Program-made: the position numbers and the translations under genes
Part shown: one piece after another, positions 15,817 through 25,798 of the stretch
How the letters are laid out: every line of letters begins with the position of its first letter
Position numbering within the stretch: the stretch's first letter is position 1
Notes under the pieces: generated by a model
Told to the model about the DNA's origin: nothing
The model's database searches: none
The model's input: only the letters and a program-made list of their open reading frames with translations
Source: Bacillus fungorum
GTDB taxonomy: Bacteria; Bacillota; Bacilli; Bacillales; Bacillaceae_G
Reading direction: 5' to 3'
DNA length: 58,077 nt
Assembly: GCF_002746455.1 (NCBI RefSeq)
Contig: NZ_NWUW01000025.1
Span: forward strand, 1-58,077

Positions 15817-16137
15817 TCACAGATCATTCTTATTTGTTGCTTGCTCCTGTAGTTTTTGAAGACGGATACGCATTTGCGGTACATACCAACTTTTTCTTAA
15901 TCGGATAATCGTAATTCCTGCAATTAAAATCAAAAAGGCTTGTAGTAAAGTATCTTGTGTTTCCCACATCGTACACAAATAAAGAAGACTTCCAGAACAA
16001 ACATAATACATGGCCAATAACAAATTTATATTCGCGATTTTGATTTGTTTCTTTACAATCGCGGCTATTCCTGCCAAAACAAGCGTACAAACTCCTATAC
16101 TTATCAAAATATATGCAATAACTTTAAAAAGAATCAT
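15817..16137 (-). CDS. Small membrane protein of the transfer operon, 106 aa
   Basis: Three hydrophobic stretches (about residues 4-27, 38-58 and 66-80) are followed by a basic C-terminal tail (RLQKLQEQATNKND). It is in line with the conjugation genes and may be an accessory membrane component. No family is recognised. Confidence 0.6.
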   Translation of the reverse strand: MILFKVIAYILISIGVCTLVLAGIAAIVKKQIKIANINLLLAMYYVCSGSLLYLCTMWETQDTLLQAFLILIAGITIIRLRKSWYVPQMRIRLQKLQEQATNKNDL

Positions 16138-16264
16138 CCTAACACCCCTTTTTCTCTAAAAACTCATTTAAACCACTTAAAAGACCGAATAAAAGACGTA
16201 ACCTCATTCGATACCAAATGTATTAATAACTTCTTCAAAATCAATTACAAGCGAATCTGAAACG

Positions 16265-16561
16265 TCATTTTTTCTGAAAGGGAAACTTTTTGTGTTGAAA
16301 ATCATATATACTTTGTTTTCCGACACATCCAACTGAAAAGCCTGTAAAAAAAGTTGCACCAATGATTTTCAATCCCCATTGCCACGTGTTTTCTTGTAAA
16401 AAATGATGCGATACATAGAGGCATACCCCTGTACAAATAATGATCCAAATTCCATATTCATCATATTTTCTTTGTTCTAATTTTTGCTCGTGGAACGGAT
16501 ACACCTGGATAAACAAAAAGGCTATCAGCAAAACTGACAGCCCAATTCCCAATACAATCAT
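16265..16561 (-). CDS. Small membrane protein of the transfer operon, 98 aa
   Basis: An N-terminal hydrophobic segment (VLGIGLSVLLIAFLFIQVY) is followed by two more (around residues 38-55 and 65-80) and a basic tail. It lies 24 bp after the preceding gene of the operon. Function is unknown. Confidence 0.6.
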   Translation of the reverse strand: MIVLGIGLSVLLIAFLFIQVYPFHEQKLEQRKYDEYGIWIIICTGVCLYVSHHFLQENTWQWGLKIIGATFFTGFSVGCVGKQSIYDFQHKKFPFQKK

Positions 16562-16585
16562 TCTTATCGCCCCATTTCCACTCGA

Positions 16586-16906
16586 TTAAACCTCTTTATA
16601 ACGCTTCTGTAACAATTGCTGTACACGCGCCGCATACATTCTAAAATAGGGAATATTTTGTGCGGCAACCTTTCCAAAATCCATTTGCATTAATGTTTCT
16701 TCTAACAGTTTGAACTCAAATTCTAGGAATTTATCATGTTGTTTCTGAATCGAATACGGGATATTATGCAAGGCATCCGCAATTTCTCGCACATATGTCA
16801 CACTGGATTCATCTTGGTTTGAATAGGAAAATACATTTCGAATCAATACAAACGTTTCTTGCAATATTTCATACCCGATATGATGCAACACATTTTGATT
16901 CACCAA
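16586..16906 (-). CDS. Hypothetical helical protein, 106 aa
   Basis: This soluble, all-helical protein (HHIGYEILQETFVLIRNVF, then FEFKLLEETLMQMDFGKVAA) lies 18 bp after the putative TcpC-like accessory gene in the transfer operon. No known domain is recognised. Confidence 0.6.
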   Translation of the reverse strand: MVNQNVLHHIGYEILQETFVLIRNVFSYSNQDESSVTYVREIADALHNIPYSIQKQHDKFLEFEFKLLEETLMQMDFGKVAAQNIPYFRMYAARVQQLLQKRYKEV

Positions 16907-16924
16907 CTCACCTCATTCCTTTCC

Positions 16925-17509
16925 CTATGGTCCTTCAATTCCTGTATTGATTTGGAACTCATAATTTTCTACAAACCATTTGTCACCTTCTAATACTAAA
17001 TTTAATTTCATTGTGTGTTTTTCTTGTTGTTCTGTTCCATCAACCGTTACAAGATAATCATATTTAACCGTTACATCCGCTTTATTATCAGCGGTTTTAA
17101 TGTAGTACATATCTGTTATCTTCGCTTTCGTTTGAATATGCATAGAGCCATCATCTTGTATATGGTTATGTCCATCATCTGGCGCGTTTAATAATTTATT
17201 TCGTGCTTCTCCTGTTATCATTTCTTTGATTTTCTCAAATCCTGGCTTTTCTTTTTGTTTGTTATCATTCTGTATTAACAACTCTACAAATTGTTTTGCT
17301 ACTTCTTGCCCTTTATCTTGAGTATTTTCTGTTAAAACTGTCACGCGCTTTTCCAATGCTCGATTCTCTGTTTTCAGCTCTTTTACCTGTTCCGTCCATT
17401 TCTTTTCCGTTTGCTCGACTTTATGCTGTAAAGTGCGATTTTGATTCCATAACCATACACTGATACCCACTAATACAAGTATGACAAAACCAACGATTCC
17501 CTGTTTCAT
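16925..17509 (-). CDS. Membrane-anchored transfer protein with coiled coil and NTF2-like domain
   Basis: This 194-residue protein has one N-terminal membrane segment (IVGFVILVLVGISVWLW), a coiled coil (about 25-60) and an extracellular domain. The domain ends LNLVLEGDKWFVENYEFQI, a pattern seen in NTF2/VirB8-like folds. It follows the wall hydrolase by 24 bp. A structural part of the mating channel is likely by position. Confidence 0.65.
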   Translation of the reverse strand: MKQGIVGFVILVLVGISVWLWNQNRTLQHKVEQTEKKWTEQVKELKTENRALEKRVTVLTENTQDKGQEVAKQFVELLIQNDNKQKEKPGFEKIKEMITGEARNKLLNAPDDGHNHIQDDGSMHIQTKAKITDMYYIKTADNKADVTVKYDYLVTVDGTEQQEKHTMKLNLVLEGDKWFVENYEFQINTGIEGP

Positions 17510-17533
17510 CCCTAATCCTCCCTTTTTTTCTGC

Positions 17534-18661
17534 TTATTTCGGCAAATAAGGTGCTGGGTCCACTTGCCCGAATTTAAAGGCTGTTTTAATTTCGAAATGC
17601 AAGTGTGGCCCTGTTACTTGCCCTGTTCTACCACAAACGCCTACCTGTTGACCGACTCCAATGTTTTGCCCTTTCTGTACGGTAATGGATGACATATGAC
17701 CGTATAGACTCCAATATCCATTCCCATGATTGATTACAACTACGTTTCCATACCCCCCGAAGCCACTCCCGCCTGCGCCAAATTCCGCCAACTCTACAAC
17801 GCCACCTTTCGACGCGGCAATTGCGGTGACACCGTCCTGGCAAGAATAATCGATGCCTTTATGAATAGTGCCCCAGCGTGGCCCAAACGGGCTTGTAATC
17901 GTTGTTTGAGCGATAGGACGAATAAATCCTTGTGAGCTTGCTGATCCCGTATCTACAACGCCGCCTGGCTTTCCCGCTTCACAATTAAAAGTAAGGCCGC
18001 CCATTTGCGCCACAAACTTTGTTACTAATACAGGCCATAAACCATTTGTACCATGTGGATCATTTGCGGCTCCTGGCGGTGCGTATTTTGCTCCTATTGC
18101 TTCTATAGTTGTTATCCCCATACCGATATAATTTTTATATAGGTTTCGCGCCATAGCGTTGATTCCTTCCTCCAAAGTGGCGAACTTCATGAATCCTTTC
18201 ATTTGTGAACTACTAGGGTCCATAAGGCCACCAGGGTTGTTATAGTTCTTTACTGCATTAGAAGTACCATTACCCGTTTCCAATCTTGCAATGGCCGCTA
18301 GTAAAACGGGATCAATTTGGTTTTGTGTTCCTGCATTTAAAAAGGCTTGTGCTTTCCCTGTAAAAACGCCGCCCAGGTGGGGTTGTAGTTCTTCTGGTGA
18401 CACTGTTTTTCCACCTGGACGACAAACCGTCATTCCATTACTTGGGATGGTTGCTGGTGCTTCCTCTTCTTTTTTACCAATGCCTTGCCCCAAAACAATA
18501 AATAAAAGAAATCCAATACAGACGAACAATCCTATCGTGAAAGTAGAACTCCCAAAAAGAAATGTCAGTAACCAGGATTTCTTTTTCTTCTTCTTTTTTT
18601 GTTCTTGTGTAATCTCTTCTTGTACCGTTTTATCTACAACTTCTTTTATTTCTGGTCTCAT
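17534..18661 (-). CDS. Bifunctional peptidoglycan hydrolase of the conjugation machine (TcpG/CwlT-like)
   Basis: This 375-residue protein has a cytoplasmic lysine-rich start, one membrane segment (about 30-58), and a glucosaminidase/lysozyme-like domain (about 90-220; IARLETGNGTSNAV with a candidate catalytic Glu). A C-terminal M23 endopeptidase follows (about 250-372; TSPFGPRWGTIHKGIDYS, LYGHMS, GPHLHFEI, with the zinc ligands H, D and H). It would open the cell wall locally for the mating channel, as VirB1/TcpG-type proteins do. Confidence 0.9.
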   Translation of the reverse strand: MRPEIKEVVDKTVQEEITQEQKKKKKKKSWLLTFLFGSSTFTIGLFVCIGFLLFIVLGQGIGKKEEEAPATIPSNGMTVCRPGGKTVSPEELQPHLGGVFTGKAQAFLNAGTQNQIDPVLLAAIARLETGNGTSNAVKNYNNPGGLMDPSSSQMKGFMKFATLEEGINAMARNLYKNYIGMGITTIEAIGAKYAPPGAANDPHGTNGLWPVLVTKFVAQMGGLTFNCEAGKPGGVVDTGSASSQGFIRPIAQTTITSPFGPRWGTIHKGIDYSCQDGVTAIAASKGGVVELAEFGAGGSGFGGYGNVVVINHGNGYWSLYGHMSSITVQKGQNIGVGQQVGVCGRTGQVTGPHLHFEIKTAFKFGQVDPAPYLPK

Positions 18662-18688
18662 ATCATCCCTCCCCCCTTACGCCATGTA

Positions 18689-19087
18689 TCAAGATTGATT
18701 GGAATATTTTCGAACAATCAGCCCATATGTAAGGGCCAACAGAATAGGTATAATCGCAAAAACATGAAATAGTAACGTTAAAACAGTAGATTGCTGGTCT
18801 TGTATAAAATGTAGTAATCCAAAATGACCGATTCCTACAAACCAAATGAAAAAGGCTAGTTTCGCTCTATCATCAATACGGAAACGTAACTCATTATGGA
18901 TAATTTGAAGAGTTAGAAGAATGAGCGCGTACCAGATAAGTAACCCTAAACCAATCCATCCCAATAAATCTGTCGGCCATTCTCTCTGTATGAAAAGAAT
19001 GATTATGTTCATCCATCCGAAACACCCGATACAAAGAAAAATACTGATACTCACCATTTTCAAACACGTTAATCCCCAGTGTTTCAT
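18689..19087 (-). CDS. Membrane protein of the transfer operon, 132 aa
   Basis: Four hydrophobic segments fill most of the sequence (MVSISIFLCIGCFGWMNII, LGWIGLGLLIWYALILLTL and two near the C-terminus). It lies between the VirB6-like and the wall hydrolase genes. No family is recognised. Confidence 0.6.
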   Translation of the reverse strand: MKHWGLTCLKMVSISIFLCIGCFGWMNIIILFIQREWPTDLLGWIGLGLLIWYALILLTLQIIHNELRFRIDDRAKLAFFIWFVGIGHFGLLHFIQDQQSTVLTLLFHVFAIIPILLALTYGLIVRKYSNQS

Positions 19088-19143
19088 AGCTATATCGCTC
19101 CTTTTTTCGTAAAAAAATAGTAAAGTCCTAAAAGTCTAGGACT

Positions 19144-21864
19144 CTACTCATCTTTTTTTGGTGGCTCCAAATCATCTAAGTTATCTAAGTTTTGCGGATC
19201 AGTAGAAGGCATCCAGTTTTCACTTCCAGCGGCTACAGCTCCATATTGTATATCTGGTGTATCGATTGTTTCCGCTTCTCCTTGAATCGGTTCATTTTTA
19301 CTTACTTCTTTCTCATTTACTCGTGTTAAATCAGAAGAGGAAACGGATTCCGTCGGGATAAATACGTCAGAAGGATTTGTTACTTGTACAGTTGACTCGA
19401 CATCTATATTGGGATTTTTTGCAACAATTTCCCCCGCTTCGGTTACTTCGGCAGGTATAGCATCTGGAATTTCTGCGCTTGTTGTTTCTGGTGTGTGAGG
19501 TACAATAACACCTTCTTCATTTACATCTGCTCGAATTGTATCTGGTATTAAAGGTTCATTTGCCTCTGTTTCAATTGGTGTTGAGATTTCTTGTTGTGGA
19601 ATATGTGTTGAAGTTTCCTGTTCTGGTTGTATTTCTTCTCTTGAAATGTCCATCGGAATTTCTTCTGTTGGAATGTCTTGTTGTGGGATATCGGATGGTA
19701 TTTCTTCAAATGTTTCATGATCTGGTGACACTTCCTCTAATGGAAGTTCTTGTGTTGGCACTTCTGTTTGAATCTCTTCATATGCCTCCATATCGCTTGA
19801 AACCTCTTCTAGTGGTATTTCTTGTTCTGGCACCTCTGTTTGGATTTCTTCATATGCTTCCATATCAGTTGAAACCTCTTCTAATGGCACCTCTTGTTCT
19901 GGTACTTCGGGATGTACCTCTTCATATACTTCTATATCAGTCGGAATATCTTCTAATGGTACCTCTTGTTCTGGTACTTCTGGTTGAATTTCTTCATATC
20001 CCTCTATATCAGTTGGCATTTCTTCTCCTGTTGGAATTTCCTCGTCTTGTAAAGATACTAGCTCTGGTTGAACCTCCATTTCTGATTCTTCTACTTCTGT
20101 TCCTTCTTGTTGTCCTTCTACTTCTTGTTCTAATGCTTCTTTATCTAAGCTGATAAGGTCTTGTTGCATTGGTACTTCTTCTTCACCTGGTGTTGGTTGT
20201 TCTTTTCCTTCCTCTTCTTGCTGTGGTAAATTCCCCTGTTTATCACGATCCTGTAAAGAAATAAGTTTTCCTTTCTTTTGATTCTCTTCTTTTCCTTGTT
20301 CTGTTTGATTATTTGGTAAATCATTCGGTATATTGGCTTGCATTAACGGGTTGGCTTTTGTCTTTTCATCGTCTGTCCCTGCATTTTCTAACTGGCCGCC
20401 TGCCGCCGCCAATTCAGCCGCGTTGTTAAAATGCATTCCCATTTTGTCTCCAATATAAGACATGGTATTTCCAGCGTACTCTTTTCCTTTATCTACAAAG
20501 TTTTCAGTCATAAGAGATATATTTGTGACCGTTTCATACACGCCGCGCGCTCGACTAAAGGCCGCAACAATATTTCCTCTAAACAGGTAGCAAAGAACGA
20601 AAACAAGAATTTGGAAAATCATTGTAGACACATATCCTGCAACGCCCGCTTCTGGTAACACATATAGTAATTCTGCTATCGTAAAGATGATGACCAGCAT
20701 AACAGACATAAATATTTTTAATGCTAATGGGCGAATCCATTGTGAAGCCCAACTTTCAATAACTCTACGATGTCCTGGCAATAGGGCCACCGCCATGACG
20801 ATTGGTGAGATAATACTCATGACAAGGAACCATAATTGGAATGCTACAATCAGTAAACAAAAGGCGATTACTGGAACACCTGCGAATGTATTTACCACAT
20901 AATACATGACTGTAAACACCAGACGTTCTCCCACCGATGAAAGAACCATCATTTGGTTTCCTTTTTTCACTTCTTTTCCAACTATTTCATTTCGTTCTTT
21001 CCCTGGTGATTTTGCCAACAATTCATCTACCCGTTGAGCACCCAATTTTTCTTTTGAGTCTTCTCCATACTGTAAAAATAAATATGGACGTTCAACTAAC
21101 AAATCCCAAATCTGCTTTTTCACTGAAAAGATTGCGTCTGCTTTGGAGCGTCCTGGATCACCCGCAACCGTTCCCGTTGCTTTCGCTAATACTGTTACGC
21201 TAATTTCAGAACTAATTGTATTTGCACTCTTTAAGATTGTACTTGCGTTCCCAATGTACGTAACAATAAAAGCAATAACCAATACCGTTTTTACTAACTC
21301 ACTTAAACCTTTTGAGGGCTGACGTTTAATAAAGAAGATATAACCCGCATAACAAGCCGATAACACACACGCAATACCGATAATTGCTGGGAATAGTCCA
21401 GAAGATAAAAATCCGCCTTTTCCAATACCAGCAATATTTTGCATAGCCGCCCCTAATTTATCCGCAACCGCATCTACAATATCTAGGTTCAACGCTTGAT
21501 CGACTAAGAAGATGGTTAATTGTCCAAGAATCACATTTAATTGAAAGGCCATATTCGCAAACCATTGACAGGTTGTATACAGCATCCTTTGTAAATCTTT
21601 TCCCATACTATCATCACCAAATAAATACCCCCACCCTTTTTCAAACACGTTCTTATCTTCTTCTTTCGGCTGGTACGTATCAATTTCATAATACTTATCT
21701 TTGTAAATGCCATCTGTATACCCACTAAATAGATTTTCCGATATTCGCGCTCCTTTTTGTTCTTGTTTTTCTTCTGTTTTTGTATCTTCCGCTAGGGCTA
21801 CATGAGACCCTAGCGGAAGTAAGAAAAATACAAGAATCATAAAAATAGAGAAAAGTCTTTTCAT
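19144..21864 (-). CDS. VirB6/TcpH-like polytopic transfer protein with repeat-rich tail
   Basis: This 906-residue protein starts at the ATG that overlaps the preceding lipoprotein stop (ATGA). It has a signal peptide (about 1-27), an external segment, and about six to seven membrane helices between residues 95 and 445. A soluble tail of about 430 residues follows. The tail holds four to five 24-residue repeats of the type PEVPEQEVPLEE...DMEAYEE, rich in P and E. TcpH/TrbL-like proteins form the inner-membrane pore of the mating channel. The long acidic tail could interact with the ATPases or the wall hydrolase; that is inference. Confidence 0.85.
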   Translation of the reverse strand: MKRLFSIFMILVFFLLPLGSHVALAEDTKTEEKQEQKGARISENLFSGYTDGIYKDKYYEIDTYQPKEEDKNVFEKGWGYLFGDDSMGKDLQRMLYTTCQWFANMAFQLNVILGQLTIFLVDQALNLDIVDAVADKLGAAMQNIAGIGKGGFLSSGLFPAIIGIACVLSACYAGYIFFIKRQPSKGLSELVKTVLVIAFIVTYIGNASTILKSANTISSEISVTVLAKATGTVAGDPGRSKADAIFSVKKQIWDLLVERPYLFLQYGEDSKEKLGAQRVDELLAKSPGKERNEIVGKEVKKGNQMMVLSSVGERLVFTVMYYVVNTFAGVPVIAFCLLIVAFQLWFLVMSIISPIVMAVALLPGHRRVIESWASQWIRPLALKIFMSVMLVIIFTIAELLYVLPEAGVAGYVSTMIFQILVFVLCYLFRGNIVAAFSRARGVYETVTNISLMTENFVDKGKEYAGNTMSYIGDKMGMHFNNAAELAAAGGQLENAGTDDEKTKANPLMQANIPNDLPNNQTEQGKEENQKKGKLISLQDRDKQGNLPQQEEEGKEQPTPGEEEVPMQQDLISLDKEALEQEVEGQQEGTEVEESEMEVQPELVSLQDEEIPTGEEMPTDIEGYEEIQPEVPEQEVPLEDIPTDIEVYEEVHPEVPEQEVPLEEVSTDMEAYEEIQTEVPEQEIPLEEVSSDMEAYEEIQTEVPTQELPLEEVSPDHETFEEIPSDIPQQDIPTEEIPMDISREEIQPEQETSTHIPQQEISTPIETEANEPLIPDTIRADVNEEGVIVPHTPETTSAEIPDAIPAEVTEAGEIVAKNPNIDVESTVQVTNPSDVFIPTESVSSSDLTRVNEKEVSKNEPIQGEAETIDTPDIQYGAVAAGSENWMPSTDPQNLDNLDDLEPPKKDE
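19640..20030 (-). repeat. 72-bp tandem repeats inside the VirB6-like gene
   Basis: Successive 24-codon units encode E-I/V-Q/H-x-EVPEQE-V/I-PLEEV...AYE. They are degenerate toward the C-terminus. The unit length is a multiple of three, so copy changes keep the frame. Confidence 0.75.
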
Positions 21865-22370
21865 TCTTTTTGCCCCCATTTATGGACATGTACAGGTTTC
21901 ACACTTCCAACAATTGAATTAAGGCTATTATTAGAATCCCATGCCCACTCGTAATTTTTCCATTTATCATCTTTTTTATCTTTTACCATTCGAAGGTATA
22001 ACCCCATTTGAGCCTTTTCTACAGGATCATAAAATTTTATTCTGTAATAAAATTCATCTTCTCCTTCTTGTAAATCATATCTATATAAATCGTATCGTTC
22101 CTTCATTTCTTTGCTAATTCCTGGATGCATTATCTCATCTTTTCCTAAATCAAATTTCTTATATAACAAATCATTAATCTTATTTGAATCCATTTCAATA
22201 TAAGCCTTTAAATACTCAACTGCGGCTTTATCCGCTTCTTTCATGTCACGTTCTTTCTGACTCTCTTGTTGATTTGCATTACTTTTCGTTTCATTTGAGC
22301 AACCCGCAATCCCCGTTACCATCAACATTCCTGCTACACATAATCCCGATAACATACGTAATTTTTTCAT
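21861..22370 (-). CDS. Transfer-operon lipoprotein
   Basis: This 169-residue protein begins MKKLRMLSGLCVAGMLMVTG and has a lipobox GIAGC, so it is anchored outside the membrane by lipidation. GGAGG lies eight bases before ATG 22370, which rules out the longer in-frame reading. The mature part is a charged alpha/beta domain (DKAAVEYLKAYIEMDSNKI; YDPVEKAQMGLYLRM). It lies between virB4 and the VirB6-like gene and overlaps the latter by four bases, so it is translationally coupled. Confidence 0.75.
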   Translation of the reverse strand: MKKLRMLSGLCVAGMLMVTGIAGCSNETKSNANQQESQKERDMKEADKAAVEYLKAYIEMDSNKINDLLYKKFDLGKDEIMHPGISKEMKERYDLYRYDLQEGEDEFYYRIKFYDPVEKAQMGLYLRMVKDKKDDKWKNYEWAWDSNNSLNSIVGSVKPVHVHKWGQKE

Positions 22371-22428
22371 TGTTCCATCCTCCATATACAGATAATTTAG
22401 AATACTCTTATCTGTATTGTAATACGAA

Positions 22429-24999
22429 TTACGCCAATTGTTGTGCGCGTTCTTCGTCTGTTTTCGTAGAGGAATCAAATGCAGTCTTTAATTCTTGGAA
22501 AACAGGATCAATTTCTACAACCGCTGTTCGGCCGAAAATATCCTGGAACAACGCTTCGCCGCGTCGTAATTGGCGTAACATCAAGATATTTTCTTCTGTA
22601 ACTGGCAAGTTATAGTAACGCAACATTTCTTCCGCTTCCTTATCGTATTTCAATGCAAAACAGAACTTCATACCCACATTTGCAACCTCTTTATTTTCAG
22701 ATTGATAATCGGATGCATTTTGTGTTCCTAAATACAAGCCGATATTGTGATAACGTCCTTCTCGAATGATTTTGTCAGAAGACGCCGCACCCTCTTTGTT
22801 TTTCAGAATACTAGATGCTTCATCTTGTAGGTATACTTTGAAAATACTACGGTCGGAATGCATTAAGGATTTACCAAATGCCGCTAATGCAATTAAGATA
22901 CTACGAGATAATTTGTCTGTAACACTCTCATTCTTTTCTTCTGATTTCGGAATACGTAAATGTTGAATTTGTAATACTTGTAACGGACGTTCTAGGCTTA
23001 ATACACGGTAATCTTGACCTTGTTTACCAAACAATAAATCTCCTAACTGGATACCTTCTAAGGTTGCCAAACGATTTGTAAGAGCGTTTAACTTTTCTAA
23101 TTCAGTTGGCAATAAGTTAGGTTCTTTCTTCATCTCCACTAGCTCTTTACGAACCAAAGTTAAACATGCATCTTCTTTTTCCGCCACTCGTTCAATCGCC
23201 TTATATAAATAGTCATATCGGATATCCTCTAAACCTACATCCGATAGGAACGTTAAAATTTCAAGTGCTAAACTTTTCGCATCTTCTATCGTTGCGCTGA
23301 TTCGGAATGGGTCTAAACAACCCGCATCCTCTTTATTCTTTCCAAGCGTCCATACTTGCAAGGTATCCTCGTTAAACCCTGGTAATAATTCAGGCCACCT
23401 TGTGCGATCGCCCTTAGGGTCTATAATAAATGCCCTTCCGCCACTCATCACAATCCAGAAGGCGAGTAAATTCATTAAGAAAGATTTCCCTTTCCCTGTT
23501 TGCCCCGCAAACATAACCGATAAACTTTCAAACGCTGTTACAATGTTATCTAGTGCTTTCGCCGCCAAGTCTGGACGAACAAAAACAGGACGATTTAATT
23601 TCTTTGTCTTTCCAATGTAAAACCCTTGATTATCGCCAATTTGTGTCGTGGCCCCAAACATGCCCTGTGCGAGCACACCTGGCTCCACAAACAATTTGAA
23701 ATCCGTATTATAACGTTTAGAGCCTGGTAAGAACTCATAGAAGTATGCAAGCTGTTCTCCATATGGATTAACTAACTCGATTTTCATTTTGCGATATTCT
23801 GTAATGAGCGTATTTACGCGCGATCTTAATGTTTTGTCATCTTCGGCGTACACGCAAAATAGTACACTTAGTTCATATCCAGGTGCTCCCGTTGTTTCAA
23901 ATCGATCTTTTACAATTTTGACGCCCCTTGCTTTACGATCAATTGTTAAATCTGTTGTGCGACCACCTACCATCGCTTGTTGGCGTTGATCGTTTAATTC
24001 CAGTTCACTATTCGAGAGTTTTTGTGTGACCATCTGGTTTTCTAAGTGATACGCTCGAATACTCATTTCAACAGGAAACTTTAACGAATGAGATTGAATG
24101 CGATAAATCCACTCTCCACCAGGAAAAGCCGATATTTCGGGCATATCTTTCACCGCAAGAAAAGCAACATGAGAGGTTTCAATTTCCCCTTCTTCATTTT
24201 GCCTTTCGAGTATAAGAGAACGCCCTGGGCTTTCATCAATCACCGTATCCGTTAATTGGACCATTTCTTGTAAATCTGGGCGGCGTACTTTTACTGCCTT
24301 TCCTTCTTCATTTTGCAAGGTAACTGTAGAACCTACCTTCCAGTTTTGATCCCGATTCAGTTCTTTCATGCCACGTTTGAAGTTATGATGGAATAAAAAG
24401 CGCGTTGTAGACGGTTTCGCACGTCTTGTATTATGAAATGCCCCTCTAACCTGGCTAAATAACACGTCTTCTACTTCTAAATAATTTTCGATTTCCTCTT
24501 CTAAAATATCCGTCACATTCATGCCCGATATGTTTTGGGCTGTCTCTGCAAATCCTTCTCTAACCTTCTTCATAAACTTCCATGTTTCTACGACAGGGTT
24601 ACGAATTTGTCTTTCTTTCTGTTCCATATTCAGTTGTACTAAAACGAAAAAGCGATATTCCATGTTCTCTTTCGCAATGGCCGCATTTCGTAAGTATTCT
24701 TTTACCTTTTTAAAAAGAAAGCGTCCTGTTGGGGCCATTGGCCCTTTTAAAGTGGAAATATGTTCATCCAGAATTTCATCTGAATTTGTTGTACGAGGAA
24801 TCACAAGTAAGTGGATATCATATTCTTGATGGGTAAAAAGAGCGAGTTGATTGCGATAATATACTTTTTTGGTGCTTTCATCTTGATGATCGTATTCGAA
24901 TCCGTCTACTTCATATACTGCGGATACTTTTCCGTCTATACTAAACGCTAAATTCTTTTCAACGTGCTTTAATGGTGGTCTGTTCATCGTTTTCAACAT
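22429..24999 (-). CDS. virB4: VirB4-type conjugation ATPase
   Basis: This 856-residue protein of the VirB4/TraC/TcpF family is the motor that energises assembly and substrate passage in the type IV secretion channel. Walker A is FAGQTGKGKS near residue 498, followed by FIIDPKGDRTRW. Walker B is KVYLQDEAS near residue 730, then YLGTQNASD and ALKYDKEAEEML. The ATG at 24999 has AGGAGG nine bases upstream. It overlaps the TcpE-like gene by 41 bases. Confidence 0.92.
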   Translation of the reverse strand: MLKTMNRPPLKHVEKNLAFSIDGKVSAVYEVDGFEYDHQDESTKKVYYRNQLALFTHQEYDIHLLVIPRTTNSDEILDEHISTLKGPMAPTGRFLFKKVKEYLRNAAIAKENMEYRFFVLVQLNMEQKERQIRNPVVETWKFMKKVREGFAETAQNISGMNVTDILEEEIENYLEVEDVLFSQVRGAFHNTRRAKPSTTRFLFHHNFKRGMKELNRDQNWKVGSTVTLQNEEGKAVKVRRPDLQEMVQLTDTVIDESPGRSLILERQNEEGEIETSHVAFLAVKDMPEISAFPGGEWIYRIQSHSLKFPVEMSIRAYHLENQMVTQKLSNSELELNDQRQQAMVGGRTTDLTIDRKARGVKIVKDRFETTGAPGYELSVLFCVYAEDDKTLRSRVNTLITEYRKMKIELVNPYGEQLAYFYEFLPGSKRYNTDFKLFVEPGVLAQGMFGATTQIGDNQGFYIGKTKKLNRPVFVRPDLAAKALDNIVTAFESLSVMFAGQTGKGKSFLMNLLAFWIVMSGGRAFIIDPKGDRTRWPELLPGFNEDTLQVWTLGKNKEDAGCLDPFRISATIEDAKSLALEILTFLSDVGLEDIRYDYLYKAIERVAEKEDACLTLVRKELVEMKKEPNLLPTELEKLNALTNRLATLEGIQLGDLLFGKQGQDYRVLSLERPLQVLQIQHLRIPKSEEKNESVTDKLSRSILIALAAFGKSLMHSDRSIFKVYLQDEASSILKNKEGAASSDKIIREGRYHNIGLYLGTQNASDYQSENKEVANVGMKFCFALKYDKEAEEMLRYYNLPVTEENILMLRQLRRGEALFQDIFGRTAVVEIDPVFQELKTAFDSSTKTDEERAQQLA

Positions 25000-25510
25000 A
25001 TTCAATTTCCTCCTTTTGGGGTAAAAATGTTACATCATAAGCGTGTATGTCGTTCTCTTCTTCTTCACTGGATACATGTACGATTGGTAAATCTTTGACG
25101 TCATGTTGTACACATACATGACCATAAAACACATGTTTTTTAAATTTCGGTAAGGTTACTAATCGGCTACTTTGATGTTTACGTAAACGAAATGTAACCC
25201 AGGACCGAACAAAAGAGAAAAGTGATTTTCCATCTGTTTTATATTTATCTGCGCCCCATACGAGGAAAAGAGGAATCACACCATAATACATGAGCCAAAC
25301 TTGATCGATCATATCCCCAAATATCCATTTAAAGGGAGGAAGGAAGCGGAAGGCTACAAGCCCCGCTTCTACCGCCGCAAAATAACCAAGTGCCCTCCAT
25401 GTAACCGCACGCGGAAGACGATACCCCATAATTTCGTACTGTCTTCGCATATAGTTCATATAGCTTCCGAAACAATAGACAATGATAGATTTTGATTCTT
25501 TTTCCTTCAT
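24959..25510 (-). CDS. TcpE-like conjugation membrane protein
   Basis: This 183-residue protein begins with a short cytoplasmic part containing YEIMGYRLPRAVTWRALGYF. Two membrane segments follow (about 50-62 and 72-88), then a basic linker and an acidic tail. Size, topology and position directly before virB4 match TcpE/PrgI-type proteins of Gram-positive conjugation systems. Confidence 0.75.
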   Translation of the reverse strand: MKEKESKSIIVYCFGSYMNYMRRQYEIMGYRLPRAVTWRALGYFAAVEAGLVAFRFLPPFKWIFGDMIDQVWLMYYGVIPLFLVWGADKYKTDGKSLFSFVRSWVTFRLRKHQSSRLVTLPKFKKHVFYGHVCVQHDVKDLPIVHVSSEEEENDIHAYDVTFLPQKEEIEYVENDEQTTIKAR

Positions 25511-25537
25511 GTAGCTCCCTTCCTTTCCATCCCTTAC

Positions 25538-25789
25538 TTAGACGCCAAACAATCCGCCTAACCACGTTCCGATTGTTTTTAATGCATCTGGTTTGTTAAT
25601 GAAGAATACAACAATCCCGCCGCCAACAATTAACGTAATCGCTTTTCCCCATGCGCGCTTTGCCGCTACGATCAAGATTACAATGATAAACGCACAATAT
25701 AACGCGTATGTTCCTTGTGTCTTCATCATTTCGAAAAATCCTTCTAACCCGATTCCTAACACAAAATGATTTATATTGAACATATACAT
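25538..25789 (-). CDS. TcpD-like small membrane protein
   Basis: This 83-residue protein has two hydrophobic helices (YALYCAFIIVILIVAAK and AITLIVGGGIVVFFI) and a glycine-ending tail (LGGLFGV). It is encoded between tcpC-like and tcpE-like genes as in the pCW3 tcp locus. The start at 25789 uses AGGAG within the previous stop region. Confidence 0.7.
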   Translation of the reverse strand: MYMFNINHFVLGIGLEGFFEMMKTQGTYALYCAFIIVILIVAAKRAWGKAITLIVGGGIVVFFINKPDALKTIGTWLGGLFGV

Positions 25790-25798
25790 GCCCCTCTC

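Noticed and set aside
19536..20153. 205-codon plus-strand ORF opposite the VirB6-like tail
   Set aside because: A leucine/valine-rich shadow of the antisense P/E repeat region; no ribosome binding site.
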